Counted from the first letter of the stretch, positions 44,373-54,091 are shown. The stretch: DNA of 64,000 nt from Cedecea neteri (GCF_000758325.1 NZ_CP009459.1:2356001-2420000), one strand, 5' to 3'. Translations and numbers: made by a program. Notes: generated by a model from the letters alone, not told the origin.

Positions 44373-44932
44373 TCCTCTTTTTGCCGATGTTTGAACCACA
44401 GACGAATGCCCACGACCAGCACCACGGCAACAATAAGCCAAATCCAGTGGCGCAGGTGAGTATCCAGGCTGTGCAGCCACGGGCCGACGACTTCGCCCCC
44501 GAGATAGCCAAGCGTCGTAAACAGCGTGGCCCACAAAATGGCCCCGCAGATATTCAGCGGAATAAACAGCTTTGGCGGCAGTTTGCTGGCGCCGATGATG
44601 ATTGGCCCGACGATGCGAAACCCGTACATAAAGCGGCTGCCAATCACAAACAAATACGGATGGCGGTTGATCAGCGCCTGCGCTTTGGCCACTTTCTTTT
44701 GATGTTTTTTAAAGCGAGCCAGCAGGGCGCTGCCGAAATGCCTGCCGACCAGGAACAAGACCTGGTCGCCAATCATGCCGCCGAGCGCGACAGACAGGAC
44801 CACCAGCGGGAAGGTTAAAAGCCCCTGATGCGCGGCCACACCGCCTAACAGGGTAATGGTTTCCCCTTCAGCCATACTGCCGATAATCAGCGCGGCGTAG
44901 CCATACTGTTCTATTAAGCCATTGATATCCAT
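44369..44932 (-). CDS. yohD: YohD, DedA-family membrane protein
   Basis: A 187-residue inner-membrane protein of the DedA family (DINGLIEQYGYAALIIGSM, GGMIGDQVLFLVGRHFG, FVIGSRFMYGFRIVGPIIIG). DedA proteins act as lipid carrier flippases or in membrane homeostasis. The pattern GxRFMYGxR is the conserved basic motif of the family. It is divergent from yohC, as in E. coli. Confidence 0.93.
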   Translation of the reverse strand: MDINGLIEQYGYAALIIGSMAEGETITLLGGVAAHQGLLTFPLVVLSVALGGMIGDQVLFLVGRHFGSALLARFKKHQKKVAKAQALINRHPYLFVIGSRFMYGFRIVGPIIIGASKLPPKLFIPLNICGAILWATLFTTLGYLGGEVVGPWLHSLDTHLRHWIWLIVAVVLVVGIRLWFKHRQKED

Positions 44933-45016
44933 TAAGCTGGACTCTCCTCCATGTAAAACGCTTCCCTAAAGCATACAACTCATCGCCGCCAGGCTTGTAC
45001 TGAATCGGAGATATTT

Positions 45017-45055
45017 TTCACCTGGTTAAATAATAACCTGAAGGTGAATTATACT
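45017..45055. promoter_or_regulatory. yohD/yohC intergenic dyad and yohC promoter
   Basis: TTCACCT (45017-45023) and AGGTGAA (45042-45048) form an inverted repeat with an inner GGTTA/TAACC pairing. It is followed directly by TATACT at 45050-45055, a good -10 element for yohC. It may be an operator for the divergent pair. Confidence 0.5.
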
Positions 45056-45096
45056 TGGAGTATCGCAAGCATTTGCGCCGCAGGTCCGGAGGTTGT

Positions 45097-45684
45097 ATGA
45101 GCCATGTCTGGGGATTATTTTCCCATCCTAATCGGGAAATGCAGGAAATTAAGCGTGAGAACGAGTCCGTCTCGCATCACTACACGCACCATGTGCTGTT
45201 GATGGCGGCCATTCCCGTCATCTGCGCGTTTATCGGCACCACGCAAATCGGCTGGAACTTCGGGGACGGCACCTACGTTCAGCTCTCTATGTTTACCGGC
45301 CTGTATCTGGGCATTCTTTTCTACGCCCTGATGCTCGGCGGCGTCGCGGTGATGGGCCGGGTTATCTGGTGGATGGCGCGTAACTATCCGCAGCGTCCGT
45401 CGCTTGCCCGCTGTATGGTCTTTGCCGGCTACGTGGCCACGCCGCTGTTCTTAAGCGGGATTGTGGCGCTTTATCCGCTGGTCTGGCTGTGCATGGCGGT
45501 AGGCGCCCTGGCGCTGGTCTACACCGGCTATCTGCTCTACGTCGGCGTGCCGGACTTCCTCGGCATCGACAAAGAAGAGGGGATGAGTTTTTCCAGCTCC
45601 ACCCTGGCCATTGGGGTGCTGGTGCTGGAAGTGCTGCTGGCCGTCGCGGTGATTCTGTGGGGTTATGGCTACCGTTTGTTCTGA
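45097..45684 (+). CDS. yohC: YohC, Yip1-family inner-membrane protein
   Basis: A 195-residue polytopic membrane protein matching E. coli YohC from MSHVWGLFSHP to WGYGYRLF, with about five helices and a cytoplasmic N-terminus. Function unknown. ATG at 45097 follows CCGGAGG; the extra 14 codons upstream overlap the promoter. Confidence 0.93.
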   Translation: MSHVWGLFSHPNREMQEIKRENESVSHHYTHHVLLMAAIPVICAFIGTTQIGWNFGDGTYVQLSMFTGLYLGILFYALMLGGVAVMGRVIWWMARNYPQRPSLARCMVFAGYVATPLFLSGIVALYPLVWLCMAVGALALVYTGYLLYVGVPDFLGIDKEEGMSFSSSTLAIGVLVLEVLLAVAVILWGYGYRLF

Positions 45685-45741
45685 CGGAGCGAATTTACAG
45701 AAAGTTTTGATATAACGTTACGATTCTTAACTGGCAGTCAA

Positions 45742-45774
45742 GCGGGGCGGCGGAGTATGATTCCGGCGCCCCGC
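45742..45774. other. GC-rich hairpin between yohC and pbpG
   Basis: GCGGGGCG pairs with CGCCCCGC around GCGGAGTATGATTCCGG, which itself can pair CGG/CCG. No T-tract follows, so it is not a classical terminator; it may be a transcript-stabilising structure or a repeat. Confidence 0.45.
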
Positions 45775-45845
45775 ACGTTTATGTCATCCCGATGACGCTT
45801 AGCGGTGAGCCTCTACTTTTCCGGAATCATTACAGAAGTGTCACC

Positions 45846-46787
45846 ATGCCGACAAAAATCCGTTTATCGTTGTTCAGCCTTGCGCTGATGATGACTGTGC
45901 CTTTTGCCCCGCAGGCAGAGGCCAGTAAGGTCGCCACTCACGCGGCCAGCGCCGGTCAGGAAATTGCCTCCGGCAGCGCCATGATTGTCGATCTGCAAAC
46001 CAACAAGATTCTCTATTCCAGCCATCCGGATCTGGTTCGTCCTATTGCCTCTATCACTAAGCTGATGACCGCGATGGTGGTGCTGGACGCCCATCTACCG
46101 ATGGATGAAATGCTGAAAGTGGACATCAGCCACACGCCTGAAATGAAAGGCGTTTACTCTCGTGTTCGCCTGAACAGCGAAATCAGCCGCAAAAACATGA
46201 TGCTGCTGGCGCTGATGTCGTCAGAAAACCGCGCGGCGGCAAGCCTGGCACATCATTATCCTGGTGGCTACGACGCATTTATCCGCGCGATGAATGCGAA
46301 GGCGAAGTCCCTCGGCATGACCCACACCCGCTATGTGGAGCCGACCGGCCTGTCGATTGAAAACGTCTCAACCGCGAGCGACCTGACCAAACTGCTGGTG
46401 GCAACGCAGAAATACCCGCTGCTGGGCCAGCTCAGCACCACGCATGAAGACATGGCCACCTTCCGCAATCCGGCTTATACGCTGCCGTTCCGCAACACCA
46501 ACCATTTGGTGTACCGCGAAAACTGGAATATTCAGCTGACGAAGACCGGTTTTACCAATAACGCGGGCCACTGCCTGGTGATGCGCACTGTCATCAACGG
46601 CCGCCCTGTGGCGCTGGTGGTGCTGGACGCGTTCGGGAAATACACCCACTTCGCCGACGCCAACCGCCTGCGTTCCTTCCTGGAAACCGGCAAAGTGACC
46701 CCGGTTCCGGCGGCCGCGCTAAGCTATAAGCGCTCTAAAGCGGCGCAAATGGCGAACAACACCGCCGCAGGTTCAGAAGAAGAGTAA
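45846..46787 (+). CDS. pbpG: PBP7, D-alanyl-D-alanine endopeptidase
   Basis: A 313-residue periplasmic low-molecular-mass penicillin-binding protein that cleaves peptidoglycan cross-links. The signal peptide ends near APQAEA (about residue 25). Active-site motifs are SITK (SxxK), SEN (SxN) in [10 protein letters not shown], and KTG in [12 protein letters not shown] at 45846 ([14 protein letters not shown]) aligns with E. coli; the 18 codons upstream are unlikely to be used. It abuts the convergent GNAT gene. Confidence 0.95.
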   Translation: MPTKIRLSLFSLALMMTVPFAPQAEASKVATHAASAGQEIASGSAMIVDLQTNKILYSSHPDLVRPIASITKLMTAMVVLDAHLPMDEMLKVDISHTPEMKGVYSRVRLNSEISRKNMMLLALMSSENRAAASLAHHYPGGYDAFIRAMNAKAKSLGMTHTRYVEPTGLSIENVSTASDLTKLLVATQKYPLLGQLSTTHEDMATFRNPAYTLPFRNTNHLVYRENWNIQLTKTGFTNNAGHCLVMRTVINGRPVALVVLDAFGKYTHFADANRLRSFLETGKVTPVPAAALSYKRSKAAQMANNTAAGSEEE

Positions 46788-47342
46788 TCAGTCCGGCAGC
46801 GTCCCGTCTCCACCGTTGAGGGGGCGCTGCATCATCACCGTGTCTCGCCAGTCTCCCAGCTTAAAGCCAACGCTTCGCAAACATCCGACGGTTTCAAACC
46901 CGTGCTGGCGGTGTAATTTGCACGATCCGGTATTATTTTCCCCGTCGCCAATCACCGCAATCATCTGCCGCCACGGCCCTTTTTCACATAGCGCAATGAG
47001 CTCGCTCAACAGGGCTTTGCCAATGCCGCGTCCGGTCATGCTGGCATCGATATACACCGAATCCTCAACCGTGTAGCGGTAGCCGGGGCGAGGGCGGTAC
47101 ACCGTGGCGTAGCAGTAGCCCACCACTTGATTATCAATCACCGCGACCAGCCACGGCAGGCCATGAGCGCGAACCGCCGCCAGCCGCTCGGTCATCTGTT
47201 TTCCATCAGGCGGGATTTCTTCAAACGATCCTTTGCCGTTCAGCACGTGCCAGGCATAAATCGTTGTCATGACGGGGATATCGTCGGGGGTGGCTTCCCT
47301 GATGAGTACGGCAGGGAAAGGCAGAGTTTCTACTGCGGACAT
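46788..47342 (-). CDS. GNAT acetyltransferase, phosphinothricin/methionine-sulfone type
   Basis: A 184-residue GNAT protein of the PAT/MddA group (IREATPDDIPVMTTIYAWHV at the start, the acetyl-CoA loop GRGIGKALLSELI, and MIAVIGDGENNTGSCKLHRQHGF). Such enzymes acetylate phosphinothricin, methionine sulfone or related amino acids. ATG at 47342 follows GGAGCGAAAG. It is inserted between pbpG and dld, which are neighbours in E. coli. Confidence 0.88.
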   Translation of the reverse strand: MSAVETLPFPAVLIREATPDDIPVMTTIYAWHVLNGKGSFEEIPPDGKQMTERLAAVRAHGLPWLVAVIDNQVVGYCYATVYRPRPGYRYTVEDSVYIDASMTGRGIGKALLSELIALCEKGPWRQMIAVIGDGENNTGSCKLHRQHGFETVGCLRSVGFKLGDWRDTVMMQRPLNGGDGTLPD

Positions 47343-47454
47343 CTTTCGCTCCTTGGGCAGAAAAAGGGTGAAGTTGTTCTTCACCCGTTTCATTAATCTA
47401 TGCTCAAAAAAGAATGAAACATAGTTCGCCCGTCATAGGAGAAACTTATCTCCG

Positions 47455-49188
47455 TCAGCCGTGCTCCTGCGCGCTGTCGTCTTCGGCCCAGCCTTTACGC
47501 CGGGTTGTTTTTCCAATCCCCGGGTTCATGCTGTTGGTGGGATCGTTGGCCTTGTAGAACTGCTTCAGCGTTTCCGGCGCTTTGTAGAGATGGCCGACGT
47601 TATGCTCGGCGGGGTACTGCGCCCCGCGCTCGTGCAACAGCGCCAGCATCTGCTCTTTCAGTTCGTGCACGTCCACGCCTTTTTTAACGATGTAATCCTG
47701 GTGGAAGACATGGCACATAAAGTGGCCGTAATAGAGGCGGTGGATCAGCTTCTCGCCGATCTCCGGCGGCAGTTCTTCGAACCAGTCTTCATCGTTGCGG
47801 CGCAGCGCGATATCCAGCGCCAGAATATCTTCCACCTCATCCGCATGCACGGCGTGATAGCGAATGGCAGCCCCGGCGGCGGCAAAGCGGTGCAGGAAGG
47901 CTTTGCTGCCTTCTTCCGCCGTACAAACGAAGAAGTCACCCTCGGCGGTTTTAAAATATTCGCTCAGCCACGCTTTGGCTTCATCGATCCCGTCCCCGGC
48001 CATTTTCAACAGCAGGTGGTGAGGATATTTATCGCGCCAGGTTTTCATGCGTTCCGGCAGGTGCGCCGGGAAGACGCTGCCGAGTTTCTGCATAAAGCGG
48101 TCGGTAAAGTGCGGTTTAAACAGCGACACTTTGTCGAGCATCGCGTCGGTGCGCCCCTTCATGGTGAAGAAGAACGGCATTTTGTCGGTGCCGAGCTTGT
48201 CGATCATCAGGAACGTGTCTTTGCCGTACTTCTCCGCGATGTCGTAAATATCGCGGTGCATATACTCCCCGGCAACCGGCAGATTTTCGAAGTTGGCCAG
48301 AATGTGGCGGCGAATTTCGCTCAGCACGCGGGGCTGGTTGGTGCCGATGTAAAACACCTGCTGGCGTTTTTCCGCCGGGAAGGTGTCGAGGCGGACGGCG
48401 AAGACCGCCAGCTTGCCCGCGCAGCCGGAAGATTCAAACAGGCGGTCCGGGTCAGCGTTATAACGCGCGGGCGTGTCGGCCTCAACGTCGCGTACGCGGG
48501 TGACATAGTCGTGGTCGTGAGCGTGGCGGCCATCGTGCTGCACGTCGCTGTCTTTCACGCGCTCATCGTCGAGCGCGGCAAGAATTTGTTCTGGCGTGGT
48601 GCCGAGGTTAATCCCCAGATGGTTTACCAACTGCAGCTTGCCGCTTTCATCAATGCGCGCGAAAAGCGACATCTCGGTGTAGGCCGGGCCGCGCTGCACC
48701 AGTGACCCGCCGGAGTTGTTGCAAATCCCGCCGATAACCGAAGCGCCAATACAGGATGAGCCAATCACCGAATGCGGCTCGCGCCCGAGCGGCTTCAGCG
48801 CTTTTTCCAGCGAGTACAGCGTGGTGCCTGGATACGCCAGCACCTGCTCGCCCTTATCCAGCAGATGCAGCTTGTCGAGGCGCAGCGTGCTGATAATCAC
48901 AATATCGCGGTCGTAGTCGCTGCCGCTGGGCGTCGAGCCTTCGGTCAGGCCGGTGTTGGCGGCCTGCATAATAATAATTTTATCCGCCGCGACGCAGGTG
49001 CTTAATACGCGCCACAGCTCCAGCAGAGAGCCAGGGAAGACCACTGCCAGCGCTTCCCCCTGGCCTGAACGGAAGCCTTTGCGGTAGCGGGCCGTTTTGG
49101 CCGGATCGGTTAAAACATGGTGCGAGCCAACGTGGCGAGAGAGTTCGTTTATCAGCGTTTTATTATCGGAAGTCATCAAAACAGACAT
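47455..49188 (-). CDS. dld: Dld, quinone-dependent D-lactate dehydrogenase
   Basis: A 577-residue membrane-associated FAD enzyme that oxidises D-lactate to pyruvate and feeds electrons to quinones. The FAD domain shows ALAVVFPGSLLELWRVL, MQAANTGLTEGSTP and IGSSCIGASVIGGICNNSGG; the C-terminal membrane-binding/cap domains match E. coli Dld through EHNVGHLYKAPETLKQFY and NPGIGKT. ATG at 49188 follows AGGAGTGGATC; the frame is open 15 codons further. It is divergent from bglX. Confidence 0.95.
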   Translation of the reverse strand: MSVLMTSDNKTLINELSRHVGSHHVLTDPAKTARYRKGFRSGQGEALAVVFPGSLLELWRVLSTCVAADKIIIMQAANTGLTEGSTPSGSDYDRDIVIISTLRLDKLHLLDKGEQVLAYPGTTLYSLEKALKPLGREPHSVIGSSCIGASVIGGICNNSGGSLVQRGPAYTEMSLFARIDESGKLQLVNHLGINLGTTPEQILAALDDERVKDSDVQHDGRHAHDHDYVTRVRDVEADTPARYNADPDRLFESSGCAGKLAVFAVRLDTFPAEKRQQVFYIGTNQPRVLSEIRRHILANFENLPVAGEYMHRDIYDIAEKYGKDTFLMIDKLGTDKMPFFFTMKGRTDAMLDKVSLFKPHFTDRFMQKLGSVFPAHLPERMKTWRDKYPHHLLLKMAGDGIDEAKAWLSEYFKTAEGDFFVCTAEEGSKAFLHRFAAAGAAIRYHAVHADEVEDILALDIALRRNDEDWFEELPPEIGEKLIHRLYYGHFMCHVFHQDYIVKKGVDVHELKEQMLALLHERGAQYPAEHNVGHLYKAPETLKQFYKANDPTNSMNPGIGKTTRRKGWAEDDSAQEHG

Positions 49189-49364
49189 GGATCCACTCCT
49201 TGTGATGGCATCAAAAAGCCTGTCGTTAAGCATAGCGCCGAAAAACGTGAGCGTAACGAGGAAATCTCCACGAAATCAGCAGCCAGACTTGGCTACGCTC
49301 TTCTTACCGTGATGGCGATGTGGCAAACTGCACGCCTTAACAAACGCTTGTGAGAGTGAATCCG

Positions 49365-51662
49365 ATGAAATGGCTCTGTTCTGTAGGGATTGCCGTAAGC
49401 CTGGCGCTGCAGCCTGCGCTGGCCGACGAAATGTTTGGCCCGCACCCTTTAACGCCGGAAGCGCGTGATGCCTACGTCACCGACCTGCTGAAAAAAATGA
49501 CCACCGATGAAAAAATCGGTCAGCTGCGTTTGATAAGCGTCGGCCCGGACAACCCGAAAGAAGCCATCCGCGAAATGATCAAAGCCGGGCAGGTGGGGGC
49601 CATTTTCAACACGGTCACCCGTCAGGATATCCGCACCATGCAGGACCAGGTGATGCAGCTCAGCCGCCTGAAAATTCCTCTCTTCTTCGCCTACGATGTG
49701 GTGCACGGCCAACGTACCGTTTTCCCGATAAGCCTCGGCCTGGCGTCTTCGTTCAATTTGGATGCGGTCAAAACCGTGGGGCGGATTTCCGCCTATGAAG
49801 CCGCCGACGACGGTCTGAACATGACCTGGGCGCCAATGGTGGACGTCTCGCGCGATCCGCGCTGGGGCCGCGTCTCCGAAGGCTTTGGGGAAGACACCTA
49901 CCTGACTTCGATTATGGGCCGCACCATGGTTGAAGCGATGCAGGGCAAAAGTCCGGCCGATCGCTACTCGGTGATGACCAGCGTGAAACACTTCGCCGCC
50001 TATGGCGCGGTGGAAGGCGGGAAAGAGTACAACACCGTCGACATGAGCCCGCAGCGCCTGTTCAACGACTACATGCCGCCGTACAAAGCCGCGCTGGATG
50101 CGGGCAGCGGTGGCGTAATGGTGGCGCTGAACTCCCTGAACGGCACGCCGGCCTCCGCCGACAGCTGGCTATTAAAAGATTTGCTGCGCGACGAATGGAA
50201 ATTCAAAGGCATCACCATCTCCGATCACGGCGCGATTAAAGAGCTCATCAAACACGGCGTAGCCAGCGACCCGAAAGACGCGGTGCGCATTGCGCTCAAC
50301 TCCGGCATCAACATGAGCATGAGTGATGAGTACTACAGCAAATACCTGCCGGAGCTGGTGAAAAGCGGCGCGGTGCCGATGAAAGAGCTGGATGACGCCA
50401 CCCGCCACGTGCTGAACGTGAAATACGACATGGGGTTGTTCAACGATCCGTACAGCCACCTCGGGCCGAAAGACTCTGATCCGGTAGATACCAACGCCGA
50501 AAGCCGCCTGCACCGCAAAGAAGCGCGTGAAGTGGCGCGAGAAAGCATGGTGCTGCTGAAAAACCGTCTGCAAACGCTGCCGCTGAAAAAGACCTCTACC
50601 ATTGCGGTGATTGGTCCCCTGGCGGACAGCAAGCGTGACGCCATGGGCAGCTGGTCAGCCGCAGGCGTGGCCGCGCAGTCCGTCACCCCGCTGGAGGGCA
50701 TCAGAAATGCCGTTGGCCAGCAGGGCAAAGTGGTGTTCGCGAAGGGCGCGAACGTGACCGATGAAAAAGATATCGTCGAGTTCCTGAACCAGTACGAACC
50801 GGCGGTCACCGTTGACCCGCGCACGCCGAAGGCGATGATCGACGAAGCGGTGAATACGGCGAAAAATGCCGACGTGGTCGTGGCGGTGGTCGGTGAAGCC
50901 CAGGGCATGGCGCATGAAGCGTCCAGCCGCACCAACCTGACGCTGCCGCAGAGCCAGCGTGACCTGATTGCTGCGCTGAAGGCTACCGGTAAACCGCTGG
51001 TGTTAGTGTTGATGAACGGCCGTCCTCTGGCGCTGGTGAAAGAAGACCAGCAGGCGGACGCGCTGCTTGAAGCCTGGTATGGCGGCACGGAAGGCGGTAA
51101 CGCCGTCGCTGACATTCTGTTCGGCGACTACAACCCGTCCGGCAAACTGCCGATGTCCTTCCCGCGTTCCGTAGGGCAAATTCCGACGTACTACAGCCAC
51201 CTGAATACCGGCCGCCCGTACGATCCGGAAAAACCGAACAAATACACCTCCCGCTACTTTGATGAAGCCAACGGGCCGCTGTATCCGTTTGGCTACGGCC
51301 TGAGCTACACCACCTTTAAAGTCGGTGACGTGAAGCTCTCTGCCCCTGGCATGAAGCGCGACGGCAAAGTTGAAGCGTCGGTTACTGTCACCAACACCGG
51401 CGATCGGGCAGGGGAAACCGTGGTGCAGATGTACCTGCAGGACGTGACTGCTTCCATGAGCCGCCCGGTGAAAGAGCTGAAAGGCTTTAAGAAAGTGGCG
51501 CTGAAAGCGGGCGAAAGCCAGACGGTCAGCTTCCCAATCGACATCAGCGCCCTGAAGTTCTGGAACGCGAAGATGAAGTACGATGCCGAGCCGGGCAAGT
51601 TCAACGTGTTTATCGGCCTCGATTCCGCCCGCGTGCAGCAGGGTGAATTTGAGCTGAAATAA
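49365..51662 (+). CDS. bglX: BglX, periplasmic beta-glucosidase (GH3)
   Basis: A 765-residue exported GH3 beta-glucosidase. The signal peptide (MKWLCSVGIAVSLALQPALA) ends at residue 20. The GH3 N-domain contains the nucleophile Asp at about residue 287 (ISDHGAIKEL); a GH3 C-domain and a fibronectin-III-like end (VTVTNTGDRAGETVVQMYLQD) follow. It cleaves terminal beta-glucose in the periplasm. ATG at 49365 is the family start. A strong terminator follows. Confidence 0.96.
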   Translation: MKWLCSVGIAVSLALQPALADEMFGPHPLTPEARDAYVTDLLKKMTTDEKIGQLRLISVGPDNPKEAIREMIKAGQVGAIFNTVTRQDIRTMQDQVMQLSRLKIPLFFAYDVVHGQRTVFPISLGLASSFNLDAVKTVGRISAYEAADDGLNMTWAPMVDVSRDPRWGRVSEGFGEDTYLTSIMGRTMVEAMQGKSPADRYSVMTSVKHFAAYGAVEGGKEYNTVDMSPQRLFNDYMPPYKAALDAGSGGVMVALNSLNGTPASADSWLLKDLLRDEWKFKGITISDHGAIKELIKHGVASDPKDAVRIALNSGINMSMSDEYYSKYLPELVKSGAVPMKELDDATRHVLNVKYDMGLFNDPYSHLGPKDSDPVDTNAESRLHRKEAREVARESMVLLKNRLQTLPLKKTSTIAVIGPLADSKRDAMGSWSAAGVAAQSVTPLEGIRNAVGQQGKVVFAKGANVTDEKDIVEFLNQYEPAVTVDPRTPKAMIDEAVNTAKNADVVVAVVGEAQGMAHEASSRTNLTLPQSQRDLIAALKATGKPLVLVLMNGRPLALVKEDQQADALLEAWYGGTEGGNAVADILFGDYNPSGKLPMSFPRSVGQIPTYYSHLNTGRPYDPEKPNKYTSRYFDEANGPLYPFGYGLSYTTFKVGDVKLSAPGMKRDGKVEASVTVTNTGDRAGETVVQMYLQDVTASMSRPVKELKGFKKVALKAGESQTVSFPIDISALKFWNAKMKYDAEPGKFNVFIGLDSARVQQGEFELK

Positions 51663-51682
51663 ACAAGCAGATACTTGAAAAA

Positions 51683-51710
51683 AGCCACCTTTCGGGGTGG
51701 CTGTTTTTTT
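51683..51710 (+). terminator. Terminator after bglX
   Basis: AGCCACC and GGTGGCT form a 7-bp stem with loop TTTCGG, followed by GTTTTTTT; A6 precedes it, so it can also serve the convergent folC-like gene. Confidence 0.88.
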
Positions 51711-51736
51711 AGATGTAATTAATGTTCCGCTGAAAG

Positions 51737-53020
51737 CTAGCGTATTCCCTGATTGTTTTCGGTGCCCAGATTGAGCTCGTTTAATACTGGCGCAACAGAA
51801 TAGAATGAGCCGCAAACGACGATCGCATCGTCGGCACTGGCGTCATCTCTGGCCGCTTCCCAGCCGGATAAAATATCCGGGAAGCATTTTGCCTGCGGTA
51901 AATACTGAGCAATATCTTCAGCTGTAGAGCTTCTGGGGCCCGCCTGAATGCCACAGCAATACCACTCCCCGGCAAGCTCTTTTAACTGTTCAACAGTGCC
52001 TTTGATATCTTTATTAATAAGCATGCCGAACACAAAAAGGTACTTTCCCTTTGTGGGGAAGTTGCGCAATCTTTCCGCTAAATATGCCGCAGCGTGAGGA
52101 TTATGCGCCACATCTAAAATCACCGCCGGTTGATGGTTAATGACTTGAAAACGGCCCGGCAAATTGGCTTTATCTATGACTTCGTCCAACGCGGTAAGAT
52201 CAAATTTAAGCCCGCTGACGCGCAGGGCCGCGACGGCGGTAGCCACGTTATCCCGAGGCATTTTAGGCTGACTCAGCGGCGCTATTTCGCCGAAGCTATC
52301 GCTAAACGACCATGTATCTCCACGATCTATTACTTGCCAGTTGGTCCCGCGTTGATGGCTAATCGCGCCAATCTGTGCCGCATAACGGAGCAATGACGCC
52401 GGAGCCTGAACTTGCCCAATCACCGCCGGACGACCGGGGCGGAAGATGCCCGCTTTGATTTCGCCGATGGCTTCGGTGCCTTTCCCCAGCCAGTCTTCAT
52501 GATCCAGTGCCACGTTGGTAATCACAGAGACATCCGGCGTGAGAATGTTGGTCGCATCATCCCGGCCGCCCATGCCAACCTCAATGATTGCGACATCAAC
52601 CTGAGCCCATTTCATCAGGCAAAACGCGCCTAGCGTATTGAACTCGAAAGGCGTGAGCGTAGTGGCCTCGCGTGCTTTTTCAATTTCAACAAAGGCAGAA
52701 ATATGGGCGGCATCCGACAGTTCCTGGCCCTGAATGCGCACGGTCTCTTTATAGTGGATCATGTGGGGTGAGCTGAAGATGCCCACTTTGTGCCCTGACA
52801 GCATGAGCACTTTCTCGAGGGTATGGCAGGTGGTGCCTTTCCCGTTGGTCCCGCCAACCAAAAAGACAAAAGGCGCGGGCTTTAAGACATTCAGTTTGGC
52901 TGCCACGTCCTTGATTCTGTCCAGGCCCATATCAATGACCTGCGAATGAAGGCTGTCGATGTAAGCCAGCCAGCGAGGTAAGTCTGAGGTGAGATCGGGT
53001 ATGTTTGCGCGGTTGCTCAT
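51737..53020 (-). CDS. Second FolC-type folylpolyglutamate/dihydrofolate synthase
   Basis: A 427-residue Mur-ligase-family protein aligning along its length with E. coli FolC. The P-loop is FLVGGTNGKGTTCHTLE (about residues 54-70), the metal/carbamate region is VAIIEVGMGGRDDATNIL, and ILDVAHNPHAAAYLAERL, FGMLINKDIKGT and VVCGSFYSVAPVL are present. It is well diverged from the usual enterobacterial folC, which lies elsewhere (accD-dedD region), so I take it as a paralog. It sits 48 bases behind an intradiol dioxygenase on the same strand and is probably cotranscribed. ATG at 53020 follows AAGGA. Confidence 0.85.
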   Translation of the reverse strand: MSNRANIPDLTSDLPRWLAYIDSLHSQVIDMGLDRIKDVAAKLNVLKPAPFVFLVGGTNGKGTTCHTLEKVLMLSGHKVGIFSSPHMIHYKETVRIQGQELSDAAHISAFVEIEKAREATTLTPFEFNTLGAFCLMKWAQVDVAIIEVGMGGRDDATNILTPDVSVITNVALDHEDWLGKGTEAIGEIKAGIFRPGRPAVIGQVQAPASLLRYAAQIGAISHQRGTNWQVIDRGDTWSFSDSFGEIAPLSQPKMPRDNVATAVAALRVSGLKFDLTALDEVIDKANLPGRFQVINHQPAVILDVAHNPHAAAYLAERLRNFPTKGKYLFVFGMLINKDIKGTVEQLKELAGEWYCCGIQAGPRSSTAEDIAQYLPQAKCFPDILSGWEAARDDASADDAIVVCGSFYSVAPVLNELNLGTENNQGIR

Positions 53021-53068
53021 CAAATATTCCTTGGAAAAAACGTCAATCTGCGGGGTGGGGTTGCCGCT

Positions 53069-53932
53069 TTAGCTGGCCGGGTTCAGGACGAAATTGAAGT
53101 CCAGGGTGCAGAACGATTGCGGGCAAAACGTACCGTCAGGCGCAATGCCCGGCGCGTGTTCAACCCAGTCGGCAATCAACGAGGCTCTTACGCCAAATAC
53201 GCTGTCTGAATTGAGGTATTCATCCTCTTTATTGAAGACATGCGTAATTAAACGCTGATATCCCTCAGCGTTGATCATGAAGTGCAGATGCGCCGGGCGC
53301 CACGCAGCTCTCCCCTGGGCGGCAAGCAGGCTGCCGACCGGGCCGTCGCTGGGGATCTCATAAGCCTCAGGAACAACGGTTCTGAAGAAGAACTCTCCCT
53401 GCGAGTCTGCCTTCAGGACACCTCGACAGCGAAGTCCGTGAACATCCGATGCCTGCACATCGTATTGACCATCGCCGTCGGCATGCCAGATATCAATCGT
53501 TGCATTGGCGACGGCTTCCCCGCCGATCCCGGTTACTTTGCCTGTTACAAACCACGGTGTACCCGGCGCGCCCTGTGAAAAATCGTCTCCAGGTGCAAGC
53601 TGGGGAGCTTCCGCTACATGGAAAGGCCCAAATACGGTGGATTCCGTGCAGCCCGCGGGTTTGCGATTATTTTGCGCAATCACCAAAGAAGATAATCCCA
53701 GCACATCGGAAAGCAAAATAAACTCCTGGCGTTCGGGGCTGCAATATTTTCCAACCTGGGTAAGAAATTCAATGCCTTTCTCCCACTCCTGCTCCGTCAG
53801 CTGTACGTCCCGGGCAAAAGAATGCAAATGCTCGATCAGACCAGTAAAAATCGTATGCATACGGTCGTCGGGGGGAATTGAAATTCTGGAGAGCACTTCC
53901 TGGGTAATATTTTTATCATTAATGTTTAACAT
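53069..53932 (-). CDS. Intradiol ring-cleavage dioxygenase (hydroxyquinol/catechol 1,2-dioxygenase type)
   Basis: A 287-residue non-heme Fe(III) dioxygenase. After an N-terminal helical dimerisation domain, the iron ligands are visible: Tyr in GDGQYDVQ, Tyr in VVPEAYEIPSDGPVG, and His215/His217 in RPAHLHF. GKVTGIGGEAVANATIDIW is the typical beta-sandwich start. The long N-terminal domain is seen in hydroxyquinol and catechol 1,2-dioxygenases; substrate is not certain. No other aromatic-degradation genes are nearby. I chose ATG at 53932 (MLNINDKNI); 18 more codons are open upstream. It leads an operon with the folC-like gene. Confidence 0.85.
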   Translation of the reverse strand: MLNINDKNITQEVLSRISIPPDDRMHTIFTGLIEHLHSFARDVQLTEQEWEKGIEFLTQVGKYCSPERQEFILLSDVLGLSSLVIAQNNRKPAGCTESTVFGPFHVAEAPQLAPGDDFSQGAPGTPWFVTGKVTGIGGEAVANATIDIWHADGDGQYDVQASDVHGLRCRGVLKADSQGEFFFRTVVPEAYEIPSDGPVGSLLAAQGRAAWRPAHLHFMINAEGYQRLITHVFNKEDEYLNSDSVFGVRASLIADWVEHAPGIAPDGTFCPQSFCTLDFNFVLNPAS

Positions 53933-54077
53933 TTTATTATGTCTCGCTGCCACGAGGAGTAGGGTGAGGGACCCACAATGTGACACTGACTTTTTAAACT
54001 TTAAATATCTTCTTCTGGAATTAATGTAATCAAGTGTATTAATTTTGGTTTAATTATTTTTGTGTGGTTATTAAGAG

Positions 54078-54091
54078 GTTAGACGTCTAAC
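54078..54091. promoter_or_regulatory. Palindrome between the dioxygenase and YceI-like genes
   Basis: GTTAGACGTCTAAC is a perfect 14-bp palindrome in the 278-base AT-rich divergent intergenic region. It may be the operator of a regulator encoded elsewhere; no regulator gene is adjacent. Confidence 0.45.

Noticed and set aside
47461-48705. Long open frame of 414 codons on the plus strand
   Set aside because: It lies entirely antisense to dld, whose protein is conserved in full; the frame is open because of dld codon usage.
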